From Prevotella communis (GTDB lineage: Bacteria > Bacteroidota > Bacteroidia > Bacteroidales > Bacteroidaceae): DNA of 64,000 nt. The position numbers and the translations under genes are program-made. The stretch covers positions 2,728,001-2,792,000 of the forward strand of contig NZ_CP091794.1 in NCBI RefSeq assembly GCF_022024175.1. The letters run 5' to 3'. This document shows positions 50,836 to 59,654 of the stretch, piece by piece (position 1 is the stretch's first letter; the number at the start of each line of letters is the position of its first letter). The notes under the pieces were generated by a model that saw nothing but the letters and a program-made list of their open reading frames with translations, did not search any database and was not told the origin of the DNA.

Positions 50836-51732
50836 ATGATAAAACTAGGAGATTACAACACACTTACAGCTATTCGCCGCGCCGACCAGGGCTTTTACCT
50901 GGAAGGTGACGAACGTAGCGGCGATATCCTGCTTCCCAACCGTTATGTGCCCGATGGTTTAGCCATCGGAAAAGAAATTGAAGTCTTCGTCTATCTCGAC
51001 CAGGACGAACGCCTCATTGCCACCACAGAAAAACCTGCCGCCAAGGTGGGCGAGTTTGCCTGTCTGGAAGTAGCATGGATTAACCAATACGGCGCCTTCT
51101 TGAAATGGGGACTGATGAAAGACCTCTTCTGTCCTTTCCGTGAGCAGAAACAGCGCATGGAGGTTGGCAAGCATTATATCGTCTTTGTAAAAGAGGATGA
51201 AGAGTCGCATCGCCTGATGGCTACCGCAAAAGTGGAGCGTTATTTGGAACCTGCACCTGCCTCGACCAACGCCAGCACATCCAGTACTACTGATACTATA
51301 CCCGTCGGGTCTGCTGTCGGGTCTCCCCTCAAGCACGGCGACACCTGCGATTGTCTCATCTGGCAGAAAACCGACCTTGGTTTCAAGACCATCATTAATA
51401 ACCGCTATCAAGGTCAGATATATGACAACCAGATTTTCCAGCCGCTGCACACAGGCGACCGTCTTACGGCTTATATTGACCATGTGCGTCAGGACGGTAA
51501 GATTGACGTCACCTTGCAGCCTACCGGTCGTCAACACACGCTCGACTTTGCCGAAGTGCTCCTGCGCTATCTCTACGAGAACGACGGGCACTGCGACTTA
51601 GGCGATAAGAGCGATGCCGAACTAATCTACGACCGTTTCAAGGTATCAAAGAAAGCCTACAAAAAAGCCATCGGTGACCTGTATCGCCGACGCCTCATCG
51701 TGATAGAGGAAAATGGTATTCGCCTAGCATAA
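50836..51732 (+). CDS. S1-domain RNA-binding protein, CvfB/YitL-like
   Basis: A 298-residue cytoplasmic protein with S1-like domains ('GDYNTLTAIRRADQGFYLE', 'VAWINQYGAFLKWGLMKDLFCPFREQ', 'YRGQIYDNQIF'-like segment 'RYQGQIYDNQIFQPLHTGDRLTAYID') and a C-terminal winged helix ('YDRFKVSKKAYKKAIGDLYRRRLI'). This matches the CvfB family, which binds RNA and affects virulence gene expression in firmicutes. A short repeat (51304-51328) encodes 'VGSAVGSP' in a linker. It follows the ATPase gene by 14 bp and ends at a strong terminator. Confidence 0.82.
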   Translation: MIKLGDYNTLTAIRRADQGFYLEGDERSGDILLPNRYVPDGLAIGKEIEVFVYLDQDERLIATTEKPAAKVGEFACLEVAWINQYGAFLKWGLMKDLFCPFREQKQRMEVGKHYIVFVKEDEESHRLMATAKVERYLEPAPASTNASTSSTTDTIPVGSAVGSPLKHGDTCDCLIWQKTDLGFKTIINNRYQGQIYDNQIFQPLHTGDRLTAYIDHVRQDGKIDVTLQPTGRQHTLDFAEVLLRYLYENDGHCDLGDKSDAELIYDRFKVSKKAYKKAIGDLYRRRLIVIEENGIRLA

Positions 51733-51735
51733 ACG

Positions 51736-51764
51736 AAAAAGCCTCGCCAGTTGGCGAGGCTTTC
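51736..51764. terminator. Terminator between S1-domain gene and asnS
   Basis: Arms GCCTCGCC (51741-51748) and GGCGAGGC (51753-51760) with loop 'agtt', A run on the left and T run on the right. It serves both convergent genes. Confidence 0.85.
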
Positions 51765-51773
51765 ATATTTAAT

Positions 51774-53213
51774 TTAGAATTCTGCACTCTTCGGTGTACG
51801 TGGGAAAGGAATCACGTCACGAATGTTCTGCATACCTGTTACGAACAGGATGAGACGCTCGAAACCGAGACCGAAACCGGCGTGAGGGCAAGAACCCCAA
51901 CGGCGGGTATCGATGTACCACCAGAGGTGTGTCTGATCCATCTCGCGGCGCTCAATCTCGCCCATCAACTTATCGTAGCTCTCCTCACGAACAGAACCAC
52001 CAATAATCTCACCAATCTGTGGGAACAGCACGTCGGTACCCTGCATTGTAGGACCAGGAGCAATAGCACCCTTATAACCTACAGAACCACCATCAGTTGT
52101 ATCCTGATTCTGCTTCATGTAGAATGACTTGAAGGCACGTGGGTAGTCAGTCATGATAACAGGCTTCTTGAAGTGCTCCTCAACGAGGTAGCGCTCGTGC
52201 TCAGAAGCAAGGTCATCACCCCAGTTGCAGGGGAACTCAAACTTCTTACCGTTCTTGATAGCCTCCTGCAGGATATTGATACCCTCAGTGTAAGGCAAGC
52301 GAACGAAGGTCTCCTTCAGTACGCCCTGCAGACGCTCGATAAGAGTCTTATCAATCATCTTATTGAGGAACTCAAGGTCATCTTTACAGTTATCCAGTGC
52401 CCACTTCACACAATACTTGATGAAGTCCTCTTCGAGGTCCATCAGCTCCTCCTGGTCGAGGAAAGCAACCTCAGGCTCTACCATCCAGAACTCAGCCAAG
52501 TGACGAGGCGTGTTACTGTTCTCTGCACGGAACGTAGGACCAAAGGTATAGATTGCGCCAAGAGCAGTAGCACCAAGCTCACCTTCCAGCTGACCAGACA
52601 CCGTCAGAGAGGTCTGCTCACCAAAGAAGTCATCATCATAGATAATCTTTCCCTGTTCGTCCTTCTTCAGGTCATAGAGATTCTTGGTCGTTACCTGGAA
52701 CATATTTCCTGCACCCTCACAGTCAGAAGCAGTAATCAGAGGTGTATGGAAATAATAGAAGCCATGCTCATGGAAATAGGTATGGATAGCCATTGCCATG
52801 TTATGACGGATACGCATCACAGCGCCAAAGGTATTGGTACGCAGACGCATATGGGCATTCTTACGCATAGCCTCAAAGCTCTGACCCTTCTTCTGCATAG
52901 GATAGTCATTGCCGCAGAGACCATAAACCACCAGATTGGTAGCCTGAATCTCACTGCTCTGACCTGCGCCCTGGCTCTCCACCAGTGTACCTTCTGCACA
53001 GATACAAGCACCTGTCGTGATATCCTTCAACAGTTGCTCATCAAACTTTGTGGGGTCCACCACAATCTGCACGTTATTGATGGTAGAACCATCGTTCAGT
53101 GCAATAAAGTCGACAGCCTTGGAAGAGCGGTGCGTACGCACCCAGCCCTTCACACAGACTTCTTTTCCATATTCTGTGCTTTTCAGCACATCTATTACCT
53201 TTATTCTTTTCAT
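51774..53213 (-). CDS. asnS: Asparaginyl-tRNA synthetase
   Basis: Start taken at the ATG at 53213 (479 residues). The N-terminal anticodon-binding OB fold shows '[26 protein letters not shown]'; the class II core has '[21 protein letters not shown]', motif 2 '[26 protein letters not shown]' and motif 3 '[29 protein letters not shown]' (seen in pieces). Length is normal. It follows the pseudouridine synthase gene by 20 bp, and this gap is filled with RTCAATT heptamers. Confidence 0.96.
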   Translation of the reverse strand: MKRIKVIDVLKSTEYGKEVCVKGWVRTHRSSKAVDFIALNDGSTINNVQIVVDPTKFDEQLLKDITTGACICAEGTLVESQGAGQSSEIQATNLVVYGLCGNDYPMQKKGQSFEAMRKNAHMRLRTNTFGAVMRIRHNMAMAIHTYFHEHGFYYFHTPLITASDCEGAGNMFQVTTKNLYDLKKDEQGKIIYDDDFFGEQTSLTVSGQLEGELGATALGAIYTFGPTFRAENSNTPRHLAEFWMVEPEVAFLDQEELMDLEEDFIKYCVKWALDNCKDDLEFLNKMIDKTLIERLQGVLKETFVRLPYTEGINILQEAIKNGKKFEFPCNWGDDLASEHERYLVEEHFKKPVIMTDYPRAFKSFYMKQNQDTTDGGSVGYKGAIAPGPTMQGTDVLFPQIGEIIGGSVREESYDKLMGEIERREMDQTHLWWYIDTRRWGSCPHAGFGLGFERLILFVTGMQNIRDVIPFPRTPKSAEF

Positions 53214-53214
53214 T

Positions 53215-53235
53215 GTCAATTATCAATTGTCAATT
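53215..53235. repeat. RTCAATT heptamer repeat between rluB and asnS
   Basis: Three heptamers (GTCAATT, ATCAATT, GTCAATT) fill the gap before the asnS start. The same motif occurs inside cbiB. Confidence 0.7.
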
Positions 53236-54619
53236 ATTCATATGATCCCATGCGCAGACGGTCAACCTCTTCCTCTGTGAGGTAACGCCAGTCACCGCGA
53301 CGCAGGTTCTTCTTGGTCAGACCGGCAAACTGTACGCGGTCAAGCTTCAATACCTTATAACCGAAGCTCTCGAAGATACGACGTACGATACGGTTCTTGC
53401 CAGAATGGATCTCAATGCCCACCTGCTTTTTGTCCACGGGATCAGCATATTCGATAGCGTCTGCCTTGATCTCGCCGTCATCAAGTGTGATACCCTCTGC
53501 AATCTGCTGCAAATCATGAGCAGTTACGTTGCGATCCAGGTACACATGATAGATCTTCTTCTTCAGGAACTTAGGATGAGTCAGCTTAGAAGCCATATCA
53601 CCATCGTTGGTGAGCAGCAACACGCCAGTGGTATTGCGGTCCAGACGACCAACAGGATAGATACGCTCAGGACAAGCATTCTTCACAAGATCCATCACAG
53701 TCTTGCGCTGCTGAGGATCGTCACTGGTGGTCACATAGTCCTTGGGCTTATTAAGCAATACATACACCTTCTTCTCGAGCAATACGGGATCATCGTGGAA
53801 CTTCACCACATCAGTGCGCATTACCTTGGTTCCCAATTCGGTAACTACCTCACCGTTAACGGTAACCACACCAGCCTGGATGAACTCATCAGCCTCACGA
53901 CGGCTGCATACACCAGCATTAGCAAGGAACTTATTCAGACGGATAGGCTCCGTAGGATCGTAGTTCTGCTCCTTGTACTCAATACGTTTCTTCATGGAGT
54001 ACTTTGCATTGGGATCATAATCGGCTGTACGCTGACGGAAGCCACCCTGAGGGCGCTGACCATAACCGCCACGCTGCTGATAACCGCCCTGCTGAGGACG
54101 CTGGCCATAACCGCCACGCTGCTGGTAACCACCCTGCTGAGAACGCTGACCATAACCGCCACGCTGCTGATAACCGCCCTGCTGAGGACGCTGGCCATAA
54201 CCGCCACGCTGCTGGTAGCCACCCTGACGAGACTGATATCCCTGCTGGTCATCACCCTCCTGATTGTAACGAGGACGATAGCCACCCTGCTGGGGGCGCT
54301 GCTGGTAACCACCCTGCTGACGAGACTGGTAGCCACCACCATTGTTATTATAGTTATTTGTACGGGGACGATAACTACGCTGAGGTGCCTGACTCTGCAG
54401 ACCTGCACCAAAGCCTTCTGGACGGAAGCCGCCCTCATCATCCTGACTGTGCTTGTTAAAACTTGGGCGCTCGAAGTTTGAGTTAACTGGGCGCTGACCC
54501 GTGTGAATACGTGGACGTGGTGAACGTCCTACCGGGCGATACTCTTTCTGGTAACCCTCACGGCTAGCAGCATTTTCCGTGAACTGCTGTTCGTCTTTCT
54601 TTTCGTTTTCAAAATCCAT
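53234..54619 (-). CDS. rluB: Large-subunit rRNA pseudouridine synthase with repeat-rich N-terminus (RluB-like)
   Basis: From the ATG at 54619 the protein has 461 residues. The C-terminal 245 residues are an S4 domain ('RLNKFLANAGVCSRREADEFIQAGVVTVNG') and an RsuA/RluB pseudouridine synthase with catalytic Asp in 'GRLDRNTTGVLLLTNDG'. The N-terminal 215 residues are disordered and rich in Gly, Gln, Tyr and Arg, with about four 15-residue repeats of the form GGYQQRGGYGQRPQQ. Such arms resemble RNA-binding, phase-separating RGG/GYQ tails. The substrate site in 23S rRNA is inferred. Confidence 0.9.
   Translation of the reverse strand: MDFENEKKDEQQFTENAASREGYQKEYRPVGRSPRPRIHTGQRPVNSNFERPSFNKHSQDDEGGFRPEGFGAGLQSQAPQRSYRPRTNNYNNNGGGYQSRQQGGYQQRPQQGGYRPRYNQEGDDQQGYQSRQGGYQQRGGYGQRPQQGGYQQRGGYGQRSQQGGYQQRGGYGQRPQQGGYQQRGGYGQRPQGGFRQRTADYDPNAKYSMKKRIEYKEQNYDPTEPIRLNKFLANAGVCSRREADEFIQAGVVTVNGEVVTELGTKVMRTDVVKFHDDPVLLEKKVYVLLNKPKDYVTTSDDPQQRKTVMDLVKNACPERIYPVGRLDRNTTGVLLLTNDGDMASKLTHPKFLKKKIYHVYLDRNVTAHDLQQIAEGITLDDGEIKADAIEYADPVDKKQVGIEIHSGKNRIVRRIFESFGYKVLKLDRVQFAGLTKKNLRRGDWRYLTEEEVDRLRMGSYE
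54038..54240. repeat. 45-bp tandem repeat encoding the rluB N-terminal arm
   Basis: About four near-exact 45-bp units, each coding 15 residues of the GGYQQRGGYGQRPQQ type. Flanking shorter versions extend to about 54340. Confidence 0.8.
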
Positions 54620-54700
54620 AATTCTCAAAAAATTCTAATGTTCTTAATGTTTCTTTCTCCGTCACACGACGTTAAAATAATGATTATATAAAAAAGTTAG

Positions 54701-56047
54701 TTAAACTCCAGTATAGTTCCAGGGAGTGATAGCCATCAACTCCTCCTTCACCTCATCACTGACCTCAAGGGTCTGGATGAAATCATGGATGGTCTTCTCA
54801 TCCATCTTTTTATTAGTACGTGTCAAAGCCTTCAGCGTCTCATAAGGATTAGGATAGGCTTCGCGACGCAGGATAGTCTGAATCGCTTCTGCCACGACTG
54901 CCCATGTATTTTCAAGATCCTCGTGCAGTTTATCCTCATTCAGGATCAGCTTACGAAGTCCCTTCAGCGTACTCTGGAAAGCAATGAGCGAGTGTCCCAT
55001 AGGTACACCGACATTACGCAGTACGGTAGAGTCGGTCAGGTCTCGCTGCAAACGACTTACAGGCAACTTCTGTGCCAGGAATCCCAGCACGGCATTAGCC
55101 ATACCCAGGTTACCTTCTGAATTCTCATAATCGATGGGGTTCACCTTGTGAGGCATAGCGCTTGAACCTACCTCACCAGCCTTAATCTTCTGCTTGAAGT
55201 AATCCATTGAGATGTACATCCAGAAGTCACGATCCAAGTCGATGATGATGGTATTAATACGACGCATAGCATCAAAAATAGCAGCCAGCCAGTCGTAGTT
55301 GGAAATCTGTGTAGTATACTGCTCACGCTCCAATCCCAGTTTCTCGCTTACAAAACGATTACCGAACTCACGCCAGTCGTACTGGGGATAAGCCACATGG
55401 TGTGCATTGTAGTTACCTGTAGCACCGCCGAACTTTGCCGTCACGGGCACTTCCTTCAACGAGCGCAACTGTTCCTCAAGACGATAAACATAAACCATAA
55501 TCTCCTTACCCAGGCGAGTAGGAGAAGCAGGCTGTCCATGCGTCTTGGCCAACATAGCCACACCTTTCCATTCCTCAGCATAGTCGTGCAACTGCTCAAT
55601 GAGCTCTTCCAACAGGGGTACATAAACCTGCTCAATAGCTTCCTTAACAGAAAGGGGCACACTGGTATTGTTGATATCCTGAGAAGTTAAACCAAAATGA
55701 ATGAACTCCTTGTATTTCTCAAAGCCGCCCATCTTATCCAGGCATTCTTTGATAAAATACTCCACAGCCTTTACATCATGGTTAGTAATCGCCTCAATAT
55801 CCTTTACGCGCTGCGCATCTGCAGGCGTAAACTGGCGATAGATGTCACGCATGGCTTCAAATCGGTCATGATTGAAATCCTGAAGTTGGGGCAAGGGTAA
55901 CTCGCAGAGTGCAATAAAATATTCAATCTCTACACGCACACGGTATCTCACCAACGCATACTCTGAAAAATACTCACTCAGCGGCTCTGTCTTCCCGCGA
56001 TAGCGACCATCTATAGGCGAGATGGCCGTCAATAAGTTTAGTTCCAT
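54701..56047 (-). CDS. purB: Adenylosuccinate lyase
   Basis: A 448-residue enzyme that removes fumarate from SAICAR and adenylosuccinate in purine synthesis. It starts 'LNLLTAISPIDGRYRGKTEPLSEYFSEYALVRYRV', has 'TSQDINNTSVPLSVKEA', 'AKTHGQPASPTRLGKEI' and the fumarase superfamily signature 'GSSAMPHKVNPIDYENSEGN'. This matches the E. coli-type PurB subfamily. A promoter box lies about 50 bp upstream. Confidence 0.96.
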   Translation of the reverse strand: MELNLLTAISPIDGRYRGKTEPLSEYFSEYALVRYRVRVEIEYFIALCELPLPQLQDFNHDRFEAMRDIYRQFTPADAQRVKDIEAITNHDVKAVEYFIKECLDKMGGFEKYKEFIHFGLTSQDINNTSVPLSVKEAIEQVYVPLLEELIEQLHDYAEEWKGVAMLAKTHGQPASPTRLGKEIMVYVYRLEEQLRSLKEVPVTAKFGGATGNYNAHHVAYPQYDWREFGNRFVSEKLGLEREQYTTQISNYDWLAAIFDAMRRINTIIIDLDRDFWMYISMDYFKQKIKAGEVGSSAMPHKVNPIDYENSEGNLGMANAVLGFLAQKLPVSRLQRDLTDSTVLRNVGVPMGHSLIAFQSTLKGLRKLILNEDKLHEDLENTWAVVAEAIQTILRREAYPNPYETLKALTRTNKKMDEKTIHDFIQTLEVSDEVKEELMAITPWNYTGV

Positions 56048-56095
56048 TTTTACTATCTAGATAATATACTCTTCAATTGAGGTTGCAAAGTTACA

Positions 56096-56103
56096 AAAAA
56101 GTT
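56096..56103 (-). promoter_or_regulatory. -7 promoter box for purB
   Basis: Reads TAACTTTG on the minus strand, 48 bp before the start codon. Confidence 0.6.
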
Positions 56104-56169
56104 GAGAATTAAGAGTTAAGATTTAAAAGTTTTTTAGCGCAACAGATGTTTTTATGTTTTTTAAACAGA

Positions 56170-56199
56170 AAAAGGTTCTGAATTTCTTCAGAACCTTTT
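56170..56199 (-). terminator. Terminator after tRNA-Val(UAC)
   Basis: Exact 13-bp arms (56170-56182, 56187-56199) with a 4-base loop and A/T runs on both sides. Confidence 0.8.
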
Positions 56200-56203
56200 C
56201 TTG

Positions 56204-56278
56204 TGGGCGTTGACGGATTCGAACCGCCGACCCTCTGCTTGTAAGGCAGATGCTCTAAACCAACTGAGCTAAACGCCC
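56204..56278 (-). tRNA. tRNA-Val(UAC)
   Basis: A 75-nt tRNA on the minus strand: acceptor GGGCGTT/AACGCCC, D arm 'GCTCAGTTGGTTTAGAGC', anticodon stem TCTGC/GCAGA with loop CTTACAA (anticodon TAC, valine), T arm 'GGTTCGAATCC'. CCA is not encoded. With the gene at 5418 this window carries two valine isoacceptors. Confidence 0.95.
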
Positions 56279-56329
56279 TTTTTTGAACCGTTGTAACTTT
56301 GAGTGTTATCTTGTTCTTTTAAGCGAGTG

Positions 56330-56337
56330 CAAAGGTA
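56330..56337 (-). promoter_or_regulatory. -7 promoter box for tRNA-Val(UAC)
   Basis: Reads TACCTTTG on the minus strand, about 50 bp before the tRNA. Confidence 0.6.
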
Positions 56338-56443
56338 CGGACTTTTTTTGAAACCACCAAATATTTTTCGAACTTTTTTCAAATTTTCTCGAAAAAATTG
56401 CAGAAAGGGCTTATTTAGCCCCAAAAAAGGGGGGTAAAAGGGC

Positions 56444-56478
56444 AAAAAAAAAGACCGGTAAGCAAAAACTCACCGGTC
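56444..56478 (-). terminator. Terminator of the OmpA-family gene
   Basis: Arms 'gaccggt' (56453-56459) and 'accggtc' (56472-56478) around a 12-base loop; on the minus strand it is followed by a T run (56444-56452). Confidence 0.8.
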
Positions 56479-56505
56479 ATTTATTAATTTCGTTTTTAAG
56501 ATCAA

Positions 56506-57642
56506 TTACTTAATCTCAACAGTAGCACGACGGTTGTAAGAGATAGGAGTCAGGTCAGCAACGCCACCCTTAGCAACAATCTCAATGTTGTCACGGCTTA
56601 CACCCATCTTAACCAACTCGTTAGCAACAGCCTCAGCACGCTTCTGGCTCAGCTTCTGGTTGTAAGAAGCGCTACCAGTCTTGCTATCAGCATAACCAGT
56701 TACAACGAACTTAGCATCCTTGTTAGTCTCAGTCATAGCCTTCACGTTCTGCAGATCCTTGCGAGAAGCGATCTTAGACTTACCAATGTTGAAGAATACA
56801 GATACAGGAGCTGTAGCAACTTCCTTCACAGTAACAGTCTTAGCCTCGGGGCACTTGTGGTTCTTGATCAGGTTGTTCAGACGATCGTTCTCAGCATTTG
56901 CATCAGCGAGCTGTGCATTGAGAGCGTCGAGCTGGCTCTGATGAAGAGCGTTGATAGCGTCAACATCGGGAACCTTGTTCCAAGTAGCCTTACCCAGATT
57001 GTAGGTCAAACCGATTTCGAGGTTCAGGTCACGATCCTTAGACTTGGGAGAACGTGTGCTTGCGTTTGCAATTGCATTACCGTCGAAGTCAGGCTCATGC
57101 ATACCGAATGACAGATCGAGGTTCAGAGCGAACTTACGGCTCAGGCGGAATTCGTTCAGCAAACCAGCCTGCAGACCCATAGCATAAGAATTGTAAGTCA
57201 TGTTACGACCAATACCACCACCAAGATAAGGAATGAAATTCCAAACACGGTCAGGATTGTAACCACACAGCATATTGCTCAAGTTGAACAATACCTGCTC
57301 GTTAGCCTGCCAGTACTTGCTAGCATTTGCCTTCTTGTCATCACCGTTTACAGTGCGACCCCAAACGCCGTTAACCTTTGTACGGAGACCGAGACCTGGA
57401 GTAAACCATTTACCGATAGCCACAGAAGCACCCAGGTTGTTACGGAAACCCTTCAGAGGGCTATTAGAAAGATTAAGATTATTTTCCTGGCTGCTATAGA
57501 AAGCAGTTCCAGCAACATTAGCCTGAATGAACCAGTTGCTCCAGAAAGAATTGGTAGCAACACTGTACTTTTCAGTTGTTTCCTGTGCCATTCCAGCAAC
57601 AGATACGCTAGCAAGAGCCAGCACCATTAAAAACTTTTTCAT
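56506..57642 (-). CDS. OmpA-family outer-membrane protein
   Basis: A 378-residue protein with a signal peptide (MKKFLMVLALASVSVAGMAQ), an N-terminal eight-strand-type barrel (25-215), a short coiled-coil linker ('LHQSQLDALNAQLADANAENDRLNNLI') and a C-terminal OmpA domain ('SVFFNIGKSKIASRKDLQNVKAMTE', 'VTGYADSKTGSASYNQKLSQKRAEAVANEL', 'NRRATVEIK') that binds peptidoglycan. It anchors the outer membrane to the cell wall and is likely abundant: codons are very uniform and the promoter and terminator are strong. The nearest relatives are the major OmpA porins of Bacteroidales. Confidence 0.93.
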   Translation of the reverse strand: MKKFLMVLALASVSVAGMAQETTEKYSVATNSFWSNWFIQANVAGTAFYSSQENNLNLSNSPLKGFRNNLGASVAIGKWFTPGLGLRTKVNGVWGRTVNGDDKKANASKYWQANEQVLFNLSNMLCGYNPDRVWNFIPYLGGGIGRNMTYNSYAMGLQAGLLNEFRLSRKFALNLDLSFGMHEPDFDGNAIANASTRSPKSKDRDLNLEIGLTYNLGKATWNKVPDVDAINALHQSQLDALNAQLADANAENDRLNNLIKNHKCPEAKTVTVKEVATAPVSVFFNIGKSKIASRKDLQNVKAMTETNKDAKFVVTGYADSKTGSASYNQKLSQKRAEAVANELVKMGVSRDNIEIVAKGGVADLTPISYNRRATVEIK

Positions 57643-57686
57643 ACAATTTTTAATTTATAAATGAAAATTTAAATTCAAATTTGCTG

Positions 57687-57694
57687 CAAAAGTA
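57687..57694 (-). promoter_or_regulatory. -7 promoter box for the OmpA-family gene
   Basis: Reads TACTTTTG on the minus strand, 44 bp before the start, in a very AT-rich leader. Confidence 0.65.
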
Positions 57695-57806
57695 GAAATT
57701 TTTTTTATAACCTCCAACAAAAATAGCAAAGAAAATGCATTTTATGTATAAAAAAAGTTCAAAAAAAGCCTTTTTCGTCGATTTTTGGGGAGTTTTTTCA
57801 AAATTA

Positions 57807-59654
57807 TCATCCTAGAGATGCCTCTATTTCCTTTTGGGGCAATATATAGAGGATTGAGCGCCCATCTGGTGTATAGTTCACATTGGAACAAGAAAATAGA
57901 TCATTCACCAGCAACTCCATCTCCTCATTACTCAACACCTGCCCTTGAGGAATAGCCGCATGTCGGGCCAGACTCAAAGCCAAAGCAGAATGTATTTCCT
58001 CCACATCACTACATCCCTTCTCTATGGCATCTGCCACCACCTGTCGTATCAGCCGGTCTGGACTAAGTCCCTCCAGTCCTGCCGGAATACCATTAATGAC
58101 GTAGCTTCCACCTCCCAGAGAGTTGATATCAAACCCCATCGTCAACAAATCAGGCATAAACTTATCAACCATCACACTATCAGCCATGGAGAACTCCATA
58201 ACCTCAGGAAACAGGACACGCTGTGTATTGGCTGTTTTCTGGCGGAACTGCTCCATATAACGCTCGTAACGTATACGGATATCAGCGCGCTGCTGGTCAA
58301 TAATCATAAGACCAGACTTCACTGCCGTCATGATATAGCATCCCTTGAACTGGTAATGAACAGGAGATTTCTCTGAAATAAGTGTTTCACGTTCTTGTGC
58401 GGGTTCCTCTACTGGAAAGAGGTTCTCCTCTGCATAAGAAGGAATCTCCCTTGGCTCATATAGTTTCTCCCAGTCCTTCGCCACGCCACCTTCACGATAG
58501 AATGACGGTTCCCTGTATGATGAAGAGTTAGCAGAAGACTGTTTCTCGAAAGGATTAAAGTTGGGATTATACGAAACTTTAGGCAGTTCTATCGAGTCAC
58601 GCTGCGGATCAAACACAGGGATATCCGGTTTACCCTCCGTATCAAAGTCAATAGTAGGCACATCACAGAATTTGCCGATAGCATCTTTCACGCCAGCCTG
58701 CAGAATCTGCCAGATACTCTGTTCGTTCTCAAACTTAATCTCTGTTTTCGTAGGATGGATATTCACATCGATATCAGCAGGATCCACTTCGAAATAGATA
58801 AAGTACGGCACTTGCATACCCACGGGCACCAATCGTTCGAAGGCGCCACATACCGCTTTATGGAAATAGGCATGTTTCATATAACGGCCGTTGACAAAGA
58901 AGTACTCATAACCAGCCTTCTTACGGGCTGCCTCTGGTTTTCCTACAAATCCAGAGATACGGCATAGTGACGTATCGACCTCTACAGGCAACAAGTCATG
59001 ACTGGTCTTTTTGCCAAACACATCAGCAATACGCTGACGCAGATGACACGCCCTCAGGTTCATCAGTTCCTGTCCATTGCTGTACAGAATAAAATGGATA
59101 TCCGGATATACCAGTACAATACGTTCGAAAGCCGTCAGGATATTATTCAGTTCCGTAGCGTTCGTCTTCAGGAATTTCCTTCGTGCCGGAACATTGAAGA
59201 ACAAGTTCTCAACTTTGAAATTACAGCCGACAGGACATGCTACCGGTTCCTGGCTCACCACCTTTGAACCCTGCAGAGTCAGATGCGTTCCAATATCCTC
59301 GCCTGCCATACGTGTAGTCAACTCCACCACCGACACTGCGGCAATAGAAGGAAGAGCCTCACCACGGAAGCCCATCGTATGAAGCGCAAAGAGATCATCA
59401 GCCTGCCGGATCTTCGATGTCGCATGTCGTTCGAAAGCCAAACGGGCATCCGTCTCCGACATACCACAGCCATCATCAATGACCTGAATAGACGTACGTC
59501 CTGCATCAACGACCAGCACACGAATCGTCTTTGCCCCAGCATCCACAGCATTCTCTACCAGCTCCTTTATTACAGAAGCGGGTCGCTGGATTACCTCACC
59601 GGCAGCAATCTGGTTTGCCACCGAATCCGGCAGTAGTTGTATCACATCACTCAT
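57807..59654 (-). CDS. mutL: DNA mismatch repair protein MutL
   Basis: A 615-residue protein. The GHKL ATPase part has '[34 protein letters not shown]' (in pieces), 'DDGCGM' and '[12 protein letters not shown]', all canonical. MutL links MutS mismatch recognition to strand removal. In the C-terminal dimer domain the place of the endonuclease motif DQHA(X)2E(X)4E reads '[12 protein letters not shown]': His, Ala and the first Glu are replaced. The gene overlaps the OstA-like gene upstream by 4 bp. This suggests a non-canonical or absent nicking site, though other residues might compensate. Confidence 0.95.
   Translation of the reverse strand: MSDVIQLLPDSVANQIAAGEVIQRPASVIKELVENAVDAGAKTIRVLVVDAGRTSIQVIDDGCGMSETDARLAFERHATSKIRQADDLFALHTMGFRGEALPSIAAVSVVELTTRMAGEDIGTHLTLQGSKVVSQEPVACPVGCNFKVENLFFNVPARRKFLKTNATELNNILTAFERIVLVYPDIHFILYSNGQELMNLRACHLRQRIADVFGKKTSHDLLPVEVDTSLCRISGFVGKPEAARKKAGYEYFFVNGRYMKHAYFHKAVCGAFERLVPVGMQVPYFIYFEVDPADIDVNIHPTKTEIKFENEQSIWQILQAGVKDAIGKFCDVPTIDFDTEGKPDIPVFDPQRDSIELPKVSYNPNFNPFEKQSSANSSSYREPSFYREGGVAKDWEKLYEPREIPSYAEENLFPVEEPAQERETLISEKSPVHYQFKGCYIMTAVKSGLMIIDQQRADIRIRYERYMEQFRQKTANTQRVLFPEVMEFSMADSVMVDKFMPDLLTMGFDINSLGGGSYVINGIPAGLEGLSPDRLIRQVVADAIEKGCSDVEEIHSALALSLARHAAIPQGQVLSNEEMELLVNDLFSCSNVNYTPDGRSILYILPQKEIEASLG

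Noticed and set aside
52173..53285. 370-codon plus-strand frame opposite asnS
   Set aside because: asnS has all class II motifs; the opposite frame is a shadow.
54032..54340. CRISPR array
   Set aside because: The repeats are contiguous 45-bp coding units without unique spacers, in frame with rluB.
53405..54481. 358-codon plus-strand frame opposite rluB
   Set aside because: It is the mirror of the repeat-rich rluB gene; its repeats only reflect the 45-bp tandem.
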